Part shown: positions 42,001 through 50,425 of the stretch, in pieces
Position numbering within the stretch: the first letter of the stretch is position 1
How the letters are laid out: each line of letters begins with the position of its first letter
NCBI RefSeq assembly: GCF_039555335.1
Contig: NC_092628.1
Coordinates: forward strand, 76,572,713-76,636,712
DNA length: 64,000 nt
Direction: 5' to 3'
DNA from: Amphiura filiformis
Taxonomy: Eukaryota; Echinodermata; Ophiuroidea; Amphilepidida; Amphiuridae
Made by a program: the position numbers and the translations under genes
Notes under the pieces: generated by a model
Databases searched by the model: none
The model's input: only the letters and a program-made list of their open reading frames with translations
Told to the model about the DNA's origin: nothing

Positions 42001-42287
42001 TAGTTCCTTCTCCTTAGGATTAATCTCCATAGTTAGACCAAGTCTAGAGTAGTTTGTGCATACGGACCTTGCCGTTTGAAATAACAGTTTTGATTGTTTA
42101 CCCTTGCAGAGATCGTTGCCGAACAACCATCAATGTCTGGGGCGATTCTATCGGTGCTGGTATTGTATACGAACGTTCGAAGGATGAACTACAGCGTCTA
42201 CCCGATCCCTTTGAAGACAATGACAAATTTTCAATTGGTTATCAAACTCCAAACATTAACAATACACATGATGATACAACACTGTAG
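22237..42287 (+). CDS. SLC1A: Excitatory amino acid transporter (SLC1/EAAT type), seven exons
   Basis: Joining 22237-22730, 34007-34049, 36203-36534, 37940-38173, 39195-39389, 39815-39949 and 42110-42287 gives 536 aa, the usual EAAT length. All junctions are GT/AG in matching phase. These plasma-membrane proteins co-transport glutamate/aspartate with Na+ and H+ against K+. Hallmarks are the HP1 serine-rich SSSATLPIT (about 367-375), NMDGT in TM7 (401-405), [11 protein letters not shown]2 [13 protein letters not shown] and TM8 DRCRT (479-483). Arg482 at the acidic-substrate position argues against a neutral ASCT-type transporter. The large TM3-TM4 loop carries NIT and NES glycosylation sequons. 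The C-terminus DTTL fits a class I PDZ ligand. Intron 1 is 11.3 kb and full of repeats. No break was found. Confidence 0.93.
22783..23052. mobile_element. Foldback element, truncated copy (intron 1)
   Basis: Inverted arms share AGTTATGTATATTAT and the GGATTCCTTGCCCC type sequence around an ACGTACCGCTTG centre. Complete relative at 40340-40707. The left outer arm is missing. Confidence 0.7.
23205..23565 (+). mobile_element. MITE-like element, family with CATTCAGTGATT ends (copy 1)
   Basis: Starts GGCCATTCAGTGATT and ends GGGATCACTGAATGGG, i.e. inverted termini. Body includes GGACGATCGTAAAAATCATC and GCTACATGTATTTGAATGG. Relatives at 26425-27062 (-), 29305-29710 (+) and partly 37690-37840. Confidence 0.65.
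23575..24670 (-). pseudogene. Rex1-like LINE, 5'-truncated
   Basis: The minus strand encodes [29 protein letters not shown] and [17 protein letters not shown] (24670-24158). After a TAA and a frame change it gives the C-terminal block [19 protein letters not shown] to [18 protein letters not shown] (24149-23751). It ends in an (ACTTG)n-type tail, seen as (AAGTC)n at 23575-23602 on the plus strand. Position: antisense in transporter intron 1. Confidence 0.8.
24671..25520. other. No gene; intron 1 sequence
   Basis: Unremarkable AT-rich sequence. CAATATGCCTGTACAGT occurs twice (about 25369-25386 and 25485-25502). Confidence 0.4.
25521..25920 (+). mobile_element. Deletion derivative of the GTTACCCACGAATYC-motif transposon
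   Basis: Its left end (ATATGGTCAATTCCAGC) and right end (GGGCCTGCACTTTGGCTCG) match, in inverse orientation, the two ends of the larger element at 31285-33088. It keeps one motif copy (about 25711-25726). Confidence 0.6.
26425..27062 (-). mobile_element. MITE-like element, CATTCAGTGATC ends (copy 2)
   Basis: Inverse orientation relative to 23205-23565, with CCCATTCAGTGATCCC at the left and ATCACTGAATGGGCC at the right; longer internally. Confidence 0.6.
27165..27680. mobile_element. Foldback element (copy 1)
   Basis: Two ~220-bp arms face each other: TTCTGAATACGAAGAATGTC is mirrored by GACATTCTTCGTATTCAGAA, and CTTAAAGTGTATGTAG by its complement, around a GGTCAAAATTTTCAATTGA centre. The right side extends to ACTGTCCAAACGTTCATAC and CCCAGCCC; the left outer part is missing. 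No coding capacity. Confidence 0.75.
27695..27795 (-). mobile_element. tRNA-derived SINE head (left arm)
   Basis: On the minus strand GCGTAGTGGTATTCGATCTC followed by GTGGGTTCGAACCCTGG resembles tRNA A and B boxes. It belongs to the inverted duplication. Confidence 0.45.
28046..28984. other. Central spacer of the inverted duplication, with (AAAT)n
   Basis: Unpaired ~0.9-kb loop between the arms. No gene seen. Contains an uninterrupted (AAAT)n microsatellite. Confidence 0.5.
28640..28742. repeat. (AAAT)n microsatellite
   Basis: About 25 tandem tetranucleotides without interruption. Confidence 0.95.
28985..30120 (+). repeat. Right arm of the large inverted duplication
   Basis: Mirror of 25980-28045 without the foldback insertion. 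It holds a tRNA-like head (29075-29165), a pyrimidine tract, a MITE copy (29305-29710) and GATTACGGTGAAGGACACC. Confidence 0.7.
29305..29710 (+). mobile_element. MITE-like element, CATTTAGTGATT ends (copy 3)
   Basis: Starts GGCCCATTTAGTGATTTTTC and ends GGGATCACTGAATGGGGC; same body as 23205-23565. Confidence 0.65.
30121..31284. other. No gene; intron 1 sequence
   Basis: One short frame at 30239-30466 has no recognisable motif. Two weakly similar segments both contain TTTGTTCATTTGTGTATGGAGAG-like sequence (30400 and 30960). Confidence 0.4.
31285..33088 (-). mobile_element. DNA transposon-like element with clustered GTTACCCACGAATYC motifs
   Basis: The ends match the deletion derivative at 25521-25920 in inverse orientation (CGAGCCAAAGTGCAGGCCC left; CTGGAATTGACCATATACAC right). 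Nine copies of TTACCCACGAATYC-like sequence lie inside, near 31504, 31523, 31676, 31846, 31863, 32164, 32183, 32535 and, inverted, 32878. No transposase frame was found; the longest frames lack motifs. Confidence 0.6.
33115..33142. repeat. Poly(A) tract
   Basis: 28 consecutive A between two repeat elements. Confidence 0.9.
33151..33790. mobile_element. Foldback element (copy 2)
   Basis: Starts TTAAGGGCTGGGGTATGAAC and GTTTGGACAGT, and ends with the complementary TACTGTCGAAACG. Same arms as 27165-27680 (TTCTGAATATGAAGAATGTC, CTTAAAGTGTATGTAGG) plus an extra inner palindrome (GGATTTTTTTCCCAAAA against TTTTTGGGAAAAAATCC). Confidence 0.75.
34007..34049 (+). CDS. SLC1A: SLC1 transporter exon 2 (residues 165-179)
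   Basis: A 43-nt exon between CTTTACAG and GTAAGT encodes the rest of Arg165 and [14 protein letters not shown], the loop segment after TM3 seen in EAATs. Found by phase and homology; far too short to show as an independent frame. Confidence 0.88.
34057..34200 (+). mobile_element. TA-flanked transposon end (CAGGGTGTCCC type)
   Basis: CAGGGTGTCCCGAAAGTTCC begins at intron position +8 after exon 2, directly after TA. Same terminus as at 12791. The right end is not resolved. Confidence 0.5.
34334..34427. repeat. ~45-bp tandem duplication
   Basis: GGTTTGCGCCCCACTTACGC and the following ATTTCAATACATTTCATG occur twice with an 8-bp insertion in the second unit. Confidence 0.7.
36048..36092. repeat. 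(AAAT)n / (AAATA)n microsatellite
   Basis: Simple tetranucleotide run just upstream of transporter exon 3. Confidence 0.85.
36203..36534 (+). CDS. SLC1A: SLC1 transporter exon 3 (residues 180-290)
   Basis: Acceptor CCAAAATAAAG and donor TATG|GTAAAT bound 332 nt. Encodes the extracellular loop with NIT and NES sequons, then TM4 ([19 protein letters not shown]) and the [19 protein letters not shown] segment. The acceptor has a weak pyrimidine tract but the phase and homology fit. Confidence 0.9.
36535..37939 (+). other. SLC1 intron 3
   Basis: No gene. An inverted pair (ATCTACCAAAAAGTAATTACC near 36587 and GGTAATTACTTTTTGGTAGGC near 37047) outlines a ~480-bp TIR element. A fragment of the CATTCAGTGATT family lies near 37690-37840. 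Confidence 0.5.
36586..37068. mobile_element. TIR element (MITE-like) in SLC1 intron 3
   Basis: CTACCAAAAAGTAATTACC at the left faces GGTAATTACTTTTTGGTAG at the right; the next bases (TCCTTTGTTATGAGAT against ATCTCGTTATAAAGGG) also pair approximately, giving arms of ~35 bp. No coding frame. Confidence 0.65.
37940..38173 (+). CDS. SLC1A: SLC1 transporter exon 4 (residues 290-368)
   Basis: Acceptor CTTTCAG; completes Trp290 and encodes [20 protein letters not shown]6 and the start of HP1 ([11 protein letters not shown]). Donor CCAG|GTACTA. Confidence 0.93.
39195..39389 (+). CDS. SLC1A: SLC1 transporter exon 5 (residues 368-433)
   Basis: Acceptor GTTCCAG. Encodes [18 protein letters not shown]7 with [10 protein letters not shown] and [10 protein letters not shown]. 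Donor ATAAG|GTAATT. Confidence 0.94.
39815..39949 (+). CDS. SLC1A: SLC1 transporter exon 6 (residues 433-478)
   Basis: Acceptor ATTTACAG. Encodes HP2 ([20 protein letters not shown]) and the [17 protein letters not shown] segment. Donor TTTCT|GTAAGT. Confidence 0.94.
40003..40240. mobile_element. Foldback element in SLC1 intron 6
   Basis: CCATAGCAATAGGTAAAGAC with GAATATACCGCGC faces GCGCGATATATTC with TTTTCACTTATTGCTGTGG. The arm sequence is related to part of the inverted duplication near 26380 and 29720. Confidence 0.6.
40340..40707. mobile_element. Complete foldback element, ~150-bp arms
   Basis: TTAAGTTGGTATTACACCC at the left is mirrored by GGGTGTAATACCACCTTAA at the right. Long arms include TTGCATTTTTCTCAAAAA and CAAAAGTTATGTATATT. 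No coding frame. Truncated relative at 22783. Confidence 0.8.
41353..41659. repeat. Direct repeat, two ~139-bp copies 168 bp apart
   Basis: Both copies contain CTAAATTAGCTAAAAATTTA and GGCCGGTTATTTTTCACACA and end CGACGTTAACTAG, with few differences. Confidence 0.8.
42110..42287 (+). CDS. SLC1A: SLC1 transporter exon 7 (residues 478-536, stop)
   Basis: Acceptor CCCTTGCAG. Encodes TM8 ([19 protein letters not shown]) and a cytosolic tail ending DTTL before TAG at 42285, a possible class I PDZ-binding end. Confidence 0.93.
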
Positions 42288-42361
42288 AGCGAATAACGCT
42301 TTACATCATTGTAATTTCCATCCATTTACTAATTTATATTACCGAGCATTTAAGCCTACTA

Positions 42362-43119
42362 CAGGCTGTATCAAAATTATTGGTACCCATCAGTTTCCAT
42401 TTATATGGACAAGACTGCCACACACCGACATCGCCTGGCTAATAATTACTTTCTCTGCAGAGACACTAAAATCAATACCCGGGATCGATACACGTGAATG
42501 TCCTATGCACGAGTTTGATATGAGACGAAAATCTTTGGATACCGGGGTAGAAAATGATGAATATCTCCCGTAAATGATTTCGTATAAAGAAACCAGATAT
42601 GGTTCCTTGCACTTGAATATATATTTTGAACAGATATGATAGTCGTTAGCTTGCGTCTTGAGATAGAAGCTTGCGTCTTGAGTCAAAAACTGACAATAAT
42701 TCTGATTTATATGTGCCGAATTATATAGCGCAGTGTATAGGCCAATCGTGAAGGTAGTCTAAAAGAATATGACCTCGACTCACACACACGCGAGGTCAGT
42801 CACCGGCCTAATCGGGGTTATTGTCAGTAGCCTTATGCGACTCAAAACTATTTAAACAGGTCGATACAAAATGGCCATGCGTGGCGGTGGATTCAACCTA
42901 CCATGGCGATTTCTGCCATGAAGATATCGGGGCGATGACACTGTGTGCCACATCAATATACAGCATAAGATCCACCTCATTTGTATATTAATGTTATTAT
43001 CGGTCATCAAACTGTAACAATCTAGTCCTTTGAAGGAGATCCAATACTGCATTTGTGAAGATCTGGCTTTTCATTAAAACATCCAAACTGATGGGTACCA
43101 ATCATTTTGATACAGCTTG
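42362..43119. mobile_element. TA-flanked TIR element downstream of the transporter
   Basis: CAGGCTGTATCAAAATTATT and GGTACCCATCAGTTT at the left are mirrored by AACTGATGGGTACC and AATCATTTTGATACAGC at the right; TA flanks both ends. ~37-bp termini suggest a mariner-type MITE. Starts 74 bp after the stop codon, so probably in the 3' UTR. Internal sequence near 42860-42950 is related to 52150-52240. Confidence 0.7.
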
Positions 43120-43946
43120 TACTAGTAAGCAACCGTAGTTTAGAATAATTTATACTAGTTTGATTCACGGTGTTGCATTTACAATTTGTAACAGATACAC
43201 AAAAATCGGGGTTTTCGTAAAGTTTTGGTAATCTGTAGTAATTCCATCCAGGCATAGTATTGTCACTGATCATGCTCTTCTAGCAGGGGGAGCAGCCATG
43301 ACTTAAACAGCTGCCAATGATTATGTCACTACCTTTCAGCAAAGTAATACTTTGATATGTGTGTGCGACCAGTGTTTGTAACAAATCTGCAGGCGATTCC
43401 GGGAGGCGATTACCCAATATGGTGCAACTCTACTAGTCTTGATTAAAGACTCAACACTACACTATTTTTCGCTCACCTTGGACGTTTTCACTAGTTCGAC
43501 TAGCGTCTATAGCAGATGGTGATGCTGTGATGATATCTTGTCTACAATCAGGATATCCTTCACTGATGACATCATTATGATTGACAGAATGACGTCATAG
43601 GATGTTACGATGTAGTGCCCCCCAGCATCAGCAAGTTGTCCCAGATAGGATATTTTCTACTAGTCTTATTACAAGACTGCCCTACCGCAGCCCTAAACCC
43701 TAACCCTAAACTCCTTTAACGAGGACTTGACGCAAGTTAGCAAGTTGTACCAAATCCGGTAATTGTACCCAAATCTTTTATTATACATCATGTATATAAA
43801 TGCCAGAATTTTTTCGATGTGTGTATATTTTCACACTTTTACAAATAAATAATTGACTGAAGTGAGAAGATTTGTGAGTTATTTACTTGATCATTACGTG
43901 TACAGTGGCTTACAAAATCGAAGCAGAATGACCTGCGTAAAACGCA
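43120..43946. other. No gene; intergenic
   Basis: Contains a short CCCTAA-like run (43689-43712) and a possible AATAAA at about 43843. No open frame with motifs. Confidence 0.4.
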
Positions 43947-44095
43947 AAATCACTGGTCACATTATATTCATCCTAATCGTTCACCTCTTTTATCAGTCAA
44001 TAGTACCACGCCTATGTGCTATTGACTGGTTAAAACAGGTGAAGGATTTAAATAGGATTACGAATATAGGACCCTTTTACATGACCAGTGATTTT
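43947..44095. repeat. Foldback, ~70-bp imperfect arms
   Basis: AAAATCACTGGTCA and AGTCAATAG on the left are mirrored by CTATTGACT and TGACCAGTGATTTT on the right. A short frame crossing it is an artefact of the palindrome. Confidence 0.7.
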
Positions 44096-45989
44096 GGTTT
44101 TTTCATGGGTCTTTCTGCTTTGATTTTTAAGGCACTGCACAGCAAAAGAGAAAGGTGTTTTTTTCAGGTGTATACTTATGGGGTAAGAAATTGTGCACGT
44201 TTTTACCCCACATTTAATTTAGTGAACTGTAAAAATATTGCGACTACACGTCAGGTGGTAAAACCGTTGCCTAAATATTACCCTTGCAACAGGTATTATT
44301 TTCACCGGCTTCGGCGATAAATACGCGGAAATTAGGCAAATAATACGCGGAAATCGGGTAAACACCAGCCAAAAAAATAAATTAATGATTGAACATTACA
44401 TGGCCGATCCTGAGGTTCACGCGTTTCTGGTCTTGTGCAAGTTGCCATGTCCATGTAATGAATACAGTATAAATGTTACGACTTTGTTGATGAACAGGAC
44501 AAAGTCAATGTAATTAATGGGACGTGTTGCTTGGATGAATCATATCAGCATTTTATACTCAGTTTTACTCAGATTTATAAAGTGGACACTTTAATTACAT
44601 AACATCCTCTGATAATATATATATACAGTCACAAAATACGAATATACATTATGTGGCGTTAAAATCTTGGTCATGTTATTTTTTCAGGCGCAGAATGTGA
44701 GTCATAAAAACAAGTTGTGTTCTATTTGGAGCTATTATTGCCATTAAATTATGTTTAATGAACCCAAATAAATAAAAGTATCTAAGGACAATGATCGAAT
44801 ATTAAAAAGTTCAAAATATTGCTATAGACAGAGATGGCCATATACAAGGGGATACCATTACAACTTTCAGCATTTTACAAATGAAATACAGGTTGTAACA
44901 AAAACATTTATGCAATTTAGAAAATAGTATTTGGCAAACATGTCATTTATTGATTGTATTAAGTTTTAATTAGTCAACAAGATAATTTCTTAAGCTACTA
45001 CATAAGCTTGGTTTCAATCAAATTCGTGGTCTACAGGCGTTGGGTCACTTTCGTGTCTTTGTGTAGCAAGTGACTGAATTAAGTTGAATTTACCATCTGG
45101 TCGGTGCTCTTAAAATGGGTAATTTTAAACAATAGGGCATTTTTGAAGTGGTATTTTCATTTATCAAATTGAAATAAATATTATTATTTACTTATGTCAA
45201 TTAAGTGAAAGAAAGACATGAATCTTTGCTTTTGTTCTGAAATCTTTGACGATAAGCATGAAACTTCACACACGCGGTACAAACTTGATTCGTGCGGACA
45301 TGGCAAAAAGTGACCCAACTCGAGCGATTAAGTAAAAGCGGACATAGAACCTGAATTTGGAAAGAAACCAAGTAAAGTTATGTCATGACCCATTTAATTA
45401 ATTTTTTTCTGAAAATTAAAAATGCAATTGCTAATCATGAAAGCCAATCTTTAGCAATACAAGCTTGATAGCACGAAAATGTTAGAAGGGGTCCAGCTCG
45501 TTTTCTGTACGATTTAGTCATATTATTATGATCATGCTTTATATAATGTACAAATTGTAAGATTCCACTGTCGTGTGTTTCAATAAAAGAAGATTTTGAA
45601 GTTCAAATTACAGAATCTTGAGGCGTGTTCTTTTTTCTTCTTCTTCTTCGTTTGTTTAATTTTCTTTTATAACAATAGCCCAATGAATGACACAGGTCAA
45701 GGGAACTTATATAGGCACCTAGGCCACTATAAAAGAAAACCAAAACCACATGGGCCAATCAGAGGTTCACGGCAGCTTAGGAACAACAAGAGTGAGGGGG
45801 ATTAACAGTAACGCATCAGACACAATGTGTTACGAGCCGTACTGACTCAGGGCCAAAATCACACGAATAGACTGTTTGATTAAGTTAACAAAATCTAAGT
45901 CTTTAATTGAAAGTAAGATATGATTGGTACATAACATCAATTGCACATACAATATATTCACACAATTACAGTTTTAACTAATCAGTAGT
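44096..45989. other. No gene; intergenic
   Basis: AT-rich with no recognisable frame, repeat family or RNA gene. Two AATACGCGGAAAT copies lie near 44323 and 44345. Confidence 0.4.
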
Positions 45990-46155
45990 TTAATACCCAG
46001 CAATCTTCTTGTTGGTGCTCATAGAGTTCTTGCAATGTTCTGGACGGCTGATGTATATATATGTATCCTTATTCACTTGTCCTACGAAATTCAGCGAAGT
46101 CCATTGTATACTTGCATTTATATCCTTGCGAATGAAATCCTCACACAAAAATGGT

Positions 46156-46275
46156 GCTGCTTTCTCCAAACTCGTAACTCCTTGCGCTGCTTTCTCCAAT
46201 CGCTTATCCCCTTTCGCTGCTTTCTCCAAACACTTATCTCCTTGCGCTGCTTTCTCCAAAAATGGTGCTTCTTTT
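46156..46275. repeat. 30-bp minisatellite, four units
   Basis: GCTGCTTTCTCCAA recurs at 46156, 46186, 46216 and 46246, exactly 30 bp apart. Because the period is a multiple of three, both strands stay open; the minus strand reads LEKAAQGDK-like decapeptides. No evidence that it is a gene. Confidence 0.75.
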
Positions 46276-46369
46276 ACTAATCACTCTTTCTCCAGGAAAC
46301 AGGCTTCTTTTGGTACTGCTCCACTGTATTTGGCAGGTTGACAGAAACACTTTAATCCTTTGATGAGAA

Positions 46370-47006
46370 GGAGCAGTGGCGGATTTAAGCTGTCAGCACT
46401 CAGCAGTTGCTGACAGGGCCCCCTTGCCAGTACAATTATTACCTGTACAAGTATCATATCCAGTGCTATCCGTGCAGTTTGACACTTAAGCCCCCTCCCC
46501 CGGGTCCAAAGTTAAATTATGTGTCAATCTAGGACACATGAGCCCAAATTTAGATAACATTTACAAGCTGCAATAGCTCAACTATTACATTAACAGTGGC
46601 TCAAAGCATGTCTTCGCCTCATGCAATAAGGTCCCAAATTTAAAAGAAATATTAACAGGGGAACTAAGGTTAACAAAGTTGCATAGCGTGAGTAATTCGA
46701 TAATGGGTTGTGAGATCGAGCCTGATTGAGGAGTACTGGCCTTTTTCGGCAATGTCAATGGGCTTTTCAAAATTTTCACTTCGATTAGGGGCACGTGCCC
46801 ATAAGCTTGTTTCAATGCGTTTACCTTTCTCATTTTGAGCTATGTTTGATGCATGGTTAATTTAAATGTATTTTACCCGAAATAAGCTTTTCCTCGTTGA
46901 CCATGGTGACACTCTGTCCTCTTTGTCATCACCTGGTTTATGCCTTTATAATTGCTAACAAGTATTTAAACATCCTTCTGCAGCCATGCTCTCTTTACAA
47001 GATATA
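46370..47006. other. No gene; possible transposon end near 46377
   Basis: AGTGGCGGATTTAAG (46377) is mirrored by CTTAAATCCGCC near 49335-49350, with related GCTGACAGGGC on both sides. This could bracket a ~3-kb hAT-like insertion, but no target duplication was confirmed. Confidence 0.3.
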
Positions 47007-47008
47007 TA

Positions 47009-47532
47009 CAGTAAGCCAAAAAATTAAGGTACCAGTTGCGTTCACCCCCTGTATACCCTAAACAAAGGCAAACATGTCATAATTGAAACCAACAGCCAAT
47101 AGCTGCATCTTTCAGCTCGAATTTAAGACCTCATTCGTTGACATTGTCCAAGAAATAAAGACACGACGATCCAAAAACCCAAGGAAGATGCAAATATAAA
47201 AGTTGCAGTTTGCCACATTACATGCCCTATTGATTTGTACACAAAGCGTATACGTGAACAAGATAACTAGCACTGTGCTTTCATTGATTAGCACGAAAAA
47301 CTAGCATCGTGCTTTCATTGATTAGAACACAAAAATGCAACTTTTTATTTCGTATCTTCATCAGGTTTTGGACTACCGTTTCTTTAATTCTCAACCAATT
47401 TCAACATATAAGGTCTTAAATCAGAGCTAAAAAGTACAGACATCGGCTGCTTGTTTTAATTTTGACACATTTGTCTTTATTTAGAATATACAGGGGTGAA
47501 CACAACTGCTACCTTAATTCTTTTGCTTACTG
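47009..47532. mobile_element. Mariner-type MITE with long TIRs
   Basis: CAGTAAGCCAAAAAATTAAG at the left faces CTTAATTCTTTTGCTTACTG at the right, each flanked by TA. Similarity between the arms extends over ~120-150 bp, through CCCTGTATA and AATTTAAGACCT. A 30-bp internal direct repeat (GTGCTTTCATTGATTAG) lies at about 47276-47325. Confidence 0.8.
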
Positions 47533-48334
47533 TATATGAATGAAGCTGTGCATATTTGTCGGATTTTTTTCGAGTTACGAATATACGACACACTTCTTTC
47601 ATCATCGTGATCATAACATTTTGTTTGGTCATTTTCCATGCACAAAACGGAATAATTATGTCTGCAACACCAGAGGTGTGTATAATAATATAATTCGTTT
47701 GTTTTGTATAATTGATCATAATTATGTTTTATTACTATTATTATCTAAATAACATGAATCCAAATAACTGCGTAATTCCCCCCAAATACATGTACAATGC
47801 ATAGAAATGTCAATGCTTGGCATTCTTTTCAATTGAACCTTTCAATTTCAAGCGTTATACAAGACGAAAAGCAGCAGAACAATCTCATACCCGGGGTCAA
47901 TATAACCATAAAAATATAAAACGTGAGTAATTTTTTCATGGTAATCATGGTAAAAATTGCAATTGTTAATTTTGAAGTTTTATCTTCATACATGATAAAA
48001 TAATATTTTATAATGTGATAAAGAAACGTTAAAATTCCCCTTATGTTCAACCAATCCATTAACGTTTATGATTTTTTTTAAATCAATGAAGTAATTAAAA
48101 GTTTAATATCAAAAAATGTAACCATAAAAAAGTTTTATTTCATTGTAATGCTTGCACGTGCAATCGAAAATTATCATAATGATATTATGAATTGATAATG
48201 AAACATTTAACTTTCTAGCATAATTGATGATGATCAATCTGTGATTCGGTTACAAGTTTGTGAGTGATCGAACAATTCCTGACTGCAAAGTTTCTTTTTG
48301 TAAACCCCATTAACTTTGTATTGCAACAATACCA
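47533..48334. other. No gene; intergenic
   Basis: AT-rich with nothing recognised. Confidence 0.4.
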
Positions 48335-48825
48335 GGCAGTCAAGATTAAAAGGAAAATTTTCACGGGAAAAATTCTGGACACGTGACACCCATGGGCGCA
48401 GACATATTAGCATTATGGAATGTGACCCCGAGCACAGCGGGTGGTCTTCCAATGTATTTGAATTGGAAGAATTTCTCCTTGGATGCAAAATAAGTTACTT
48501 GTCGGAAGTTGATAATGTTATAACAAGAGTTTCCGTAGATAAATATTTTTTCCGTAGGTAAATATATTTGAAATTACGTTTTGATGATATTGTGAAGAAA
48601 ATCAAGAAATTAAGATTGCATAATTTTCAATAATTTTGCAATGCACGAATTTCTATCGAAACTGCGGCCAAAAATACGATTCCAATTCAAATTAACTAAG
48701 ACTTGAATAGCGAGGTCACCGCCGGGGGTCAGGGATCAGGCTCGAGGTTACGCTCACATTGATACGCATTGGTCACGTGTCCAGAAAATTTTCCCGTGAA
48801 AATTTACCTATTAATCTTGACTGCC
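48335..48825. mobile_element. TIR element, ~50-bp termini
   Basis: GGCAGTCAAGATTAA, ATTTTCACGGGAAAA and TGGACACGTGAC at the left are mirrored by GTCACGTGTCCA, TTTTCCCGTGAAAAT and TTAATCTTGACTGCC at the right. No transposase frame; non-autonomous. Confidence 0.8.
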
Positions 48826-48976
48826 AGGGGGTGATCGTTACGAAGTTGTCATGTGTTTTTCAAATGATCTTTTCATATGAAATAGACAGTACATTATCAT
48901 GATTATTATTTTCACTGGCAAATACCCTGAAAATTTTGACCCATTTTTCAAATTTGTTTACCCAGGTTGGTCCGTG

Positions 48977-49069
48977 TTTTTGTTGTATGAGCTTGTAATA
49001 TGGATTAGCATGTGTCCCTCACGGTGAGGGACACATGCTAATCCATATTACAAGCTCATACAACAAAAA
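48977..49069. repeat. 93-bp perfect palindrome
   Basis: Two 46-bp arms match without a mismatch around a single G at 49023; the centre reads GTCCCTCAC-G-GTGAGGGAC. Confidence 0.92.
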
Positions 49070-50129
49070 TGCACAAGCCTGGGTAGCCAATGCAGGCTAA
49101 TAAGATGCATGCTGGCCCAGATAGGTTTGATAAACAATGTAAGAAATGGAAGAATATAGCAAGGAAAAGGAGAGAAGGCCACTCCCAAACACAATTGTAC
49201 AATTTTACTCTTAGCCCTTAGTGAGAAAGGAAATTGAAATTCCAATCTCAAGCCCCGATGCAAAGGCTGTAAAACTTGAAGCCCTGTATCCGCCTCTCTG
49301 TAGGCCCCCGGGCAACTTTGCTGACAGGGCATGTTCCCTTAAATCCGCCTCTCTGAGGAGGAGCACATTTGTGTACTCAAAAATCTCCTTCGTTGCTGTA
49401 TCAAAAATAGCACATTATTGGCTATGTAAAGTGGTTAAAATGTACCTCCTTTTGAAGCACAATGACGACCAACACATACATGTAGAGTTACAATCTCTCA
49501 TATTACTCTGTAAAGAACAAACTCAAGCTTCCAGCTTTTTATACACCAGAAAACCCAAAATATATTAACAGACCATTCTGTCATATTACAACACTTCCTA
49601 TGGGTGATTTCCAATGATCTTATCCATTTCACAATCCAAGGGATTTTCCCAAGATTATTAATACAGAGAATCTTCTAGAGAAGAAGAGGGATTTCCTCAA
49701 ACAATCTAAAATTAGATTATTCAATTTGTTTTGATCACTTGATGAATGAAAGGGAATTCCCCTAAAACATGCCATAACACACAAACTCTTGCACGATTAC
49801 TTCCAAGGTGTTTCCCCTTGTCTCATATTTCTCATGACATACTTTCAGCGTGTAAACAAAGTTAAATAATTAAGTTAAATTACTCAGGGCACATCACACA
49901 TGAAATAAGATGCTTGTGCACTTTGCTCTTGAAGGATGTTGCGCCGTTGTCAGAAGGATGGTGCGCCGTTGTCAGATATGTGTCCGACTACTCCATCTGG
50001 TAGGCTATTCCAAACATGAATTGGTGTAATCTATTGCACTCAGTTCATTATCCTTATCGTAGTTTAAAGTTCATGTGATTTCAAATATAATTATGAAGGA
50101 TAATTTATGTCGAATATGTTTCCATATCA
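49070..50129. other. No gene; intergenic
   Basis: Includes CCGCCTCTCTG twice (49290, 49347) and a ~24-bp tandem duplication of GCGCCGTTGTCAGA (49932-49977). No supported frame. Confidence 0.4.
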
Positions 50130-50163
50130 TTATTGATTATTAATATTATTAATATTATTATTA

Positions 50164-50222
<59 letters not shown>

Positions 50223-50235
50223 GTCATTATTATTA

Positions 50236-50321
<86 letters not shown>

Positions 50322-50382
50322 ATTATTATTATTATTATTATCATCATTATTATTATTGTTATTATTATTATTGTTATTATTA

Positions 50383-50422
<40 letters not shown>

Positions 50423-50425
50423 CAT
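50130..50425. repeat. (ATT)n microsatellite, ~295 bp
   Basis: Nearly uninterrupted ATT/TTA triplets with scattered TTG and TCA variants. Long poly-Ile/Leu frames on both strands are artefacts of the repeat. Confidence 0.95.

Noticed and set aside
43689-43712. Telomere-like CCCTAA units
   Set aside because: Only two to three imperfect units in unique sequence; too short for an interstitial telomere.
49048-49332. 94-codon minus-strand frame
   Set aside because: It overlaps the perfect palindrome and repeat-like CCGCCTCTCTG sequence and shows no conserved motif.
46377-49362. A 3-kb hAT-like transposon between CAGTGGCGGATTTA-type ends
   Set aside because: The ends are only partly matching, related sequence occurs twice at the right side, and no transposase or clear 8-bp duplication was seen; kept only as a low-confidence note.
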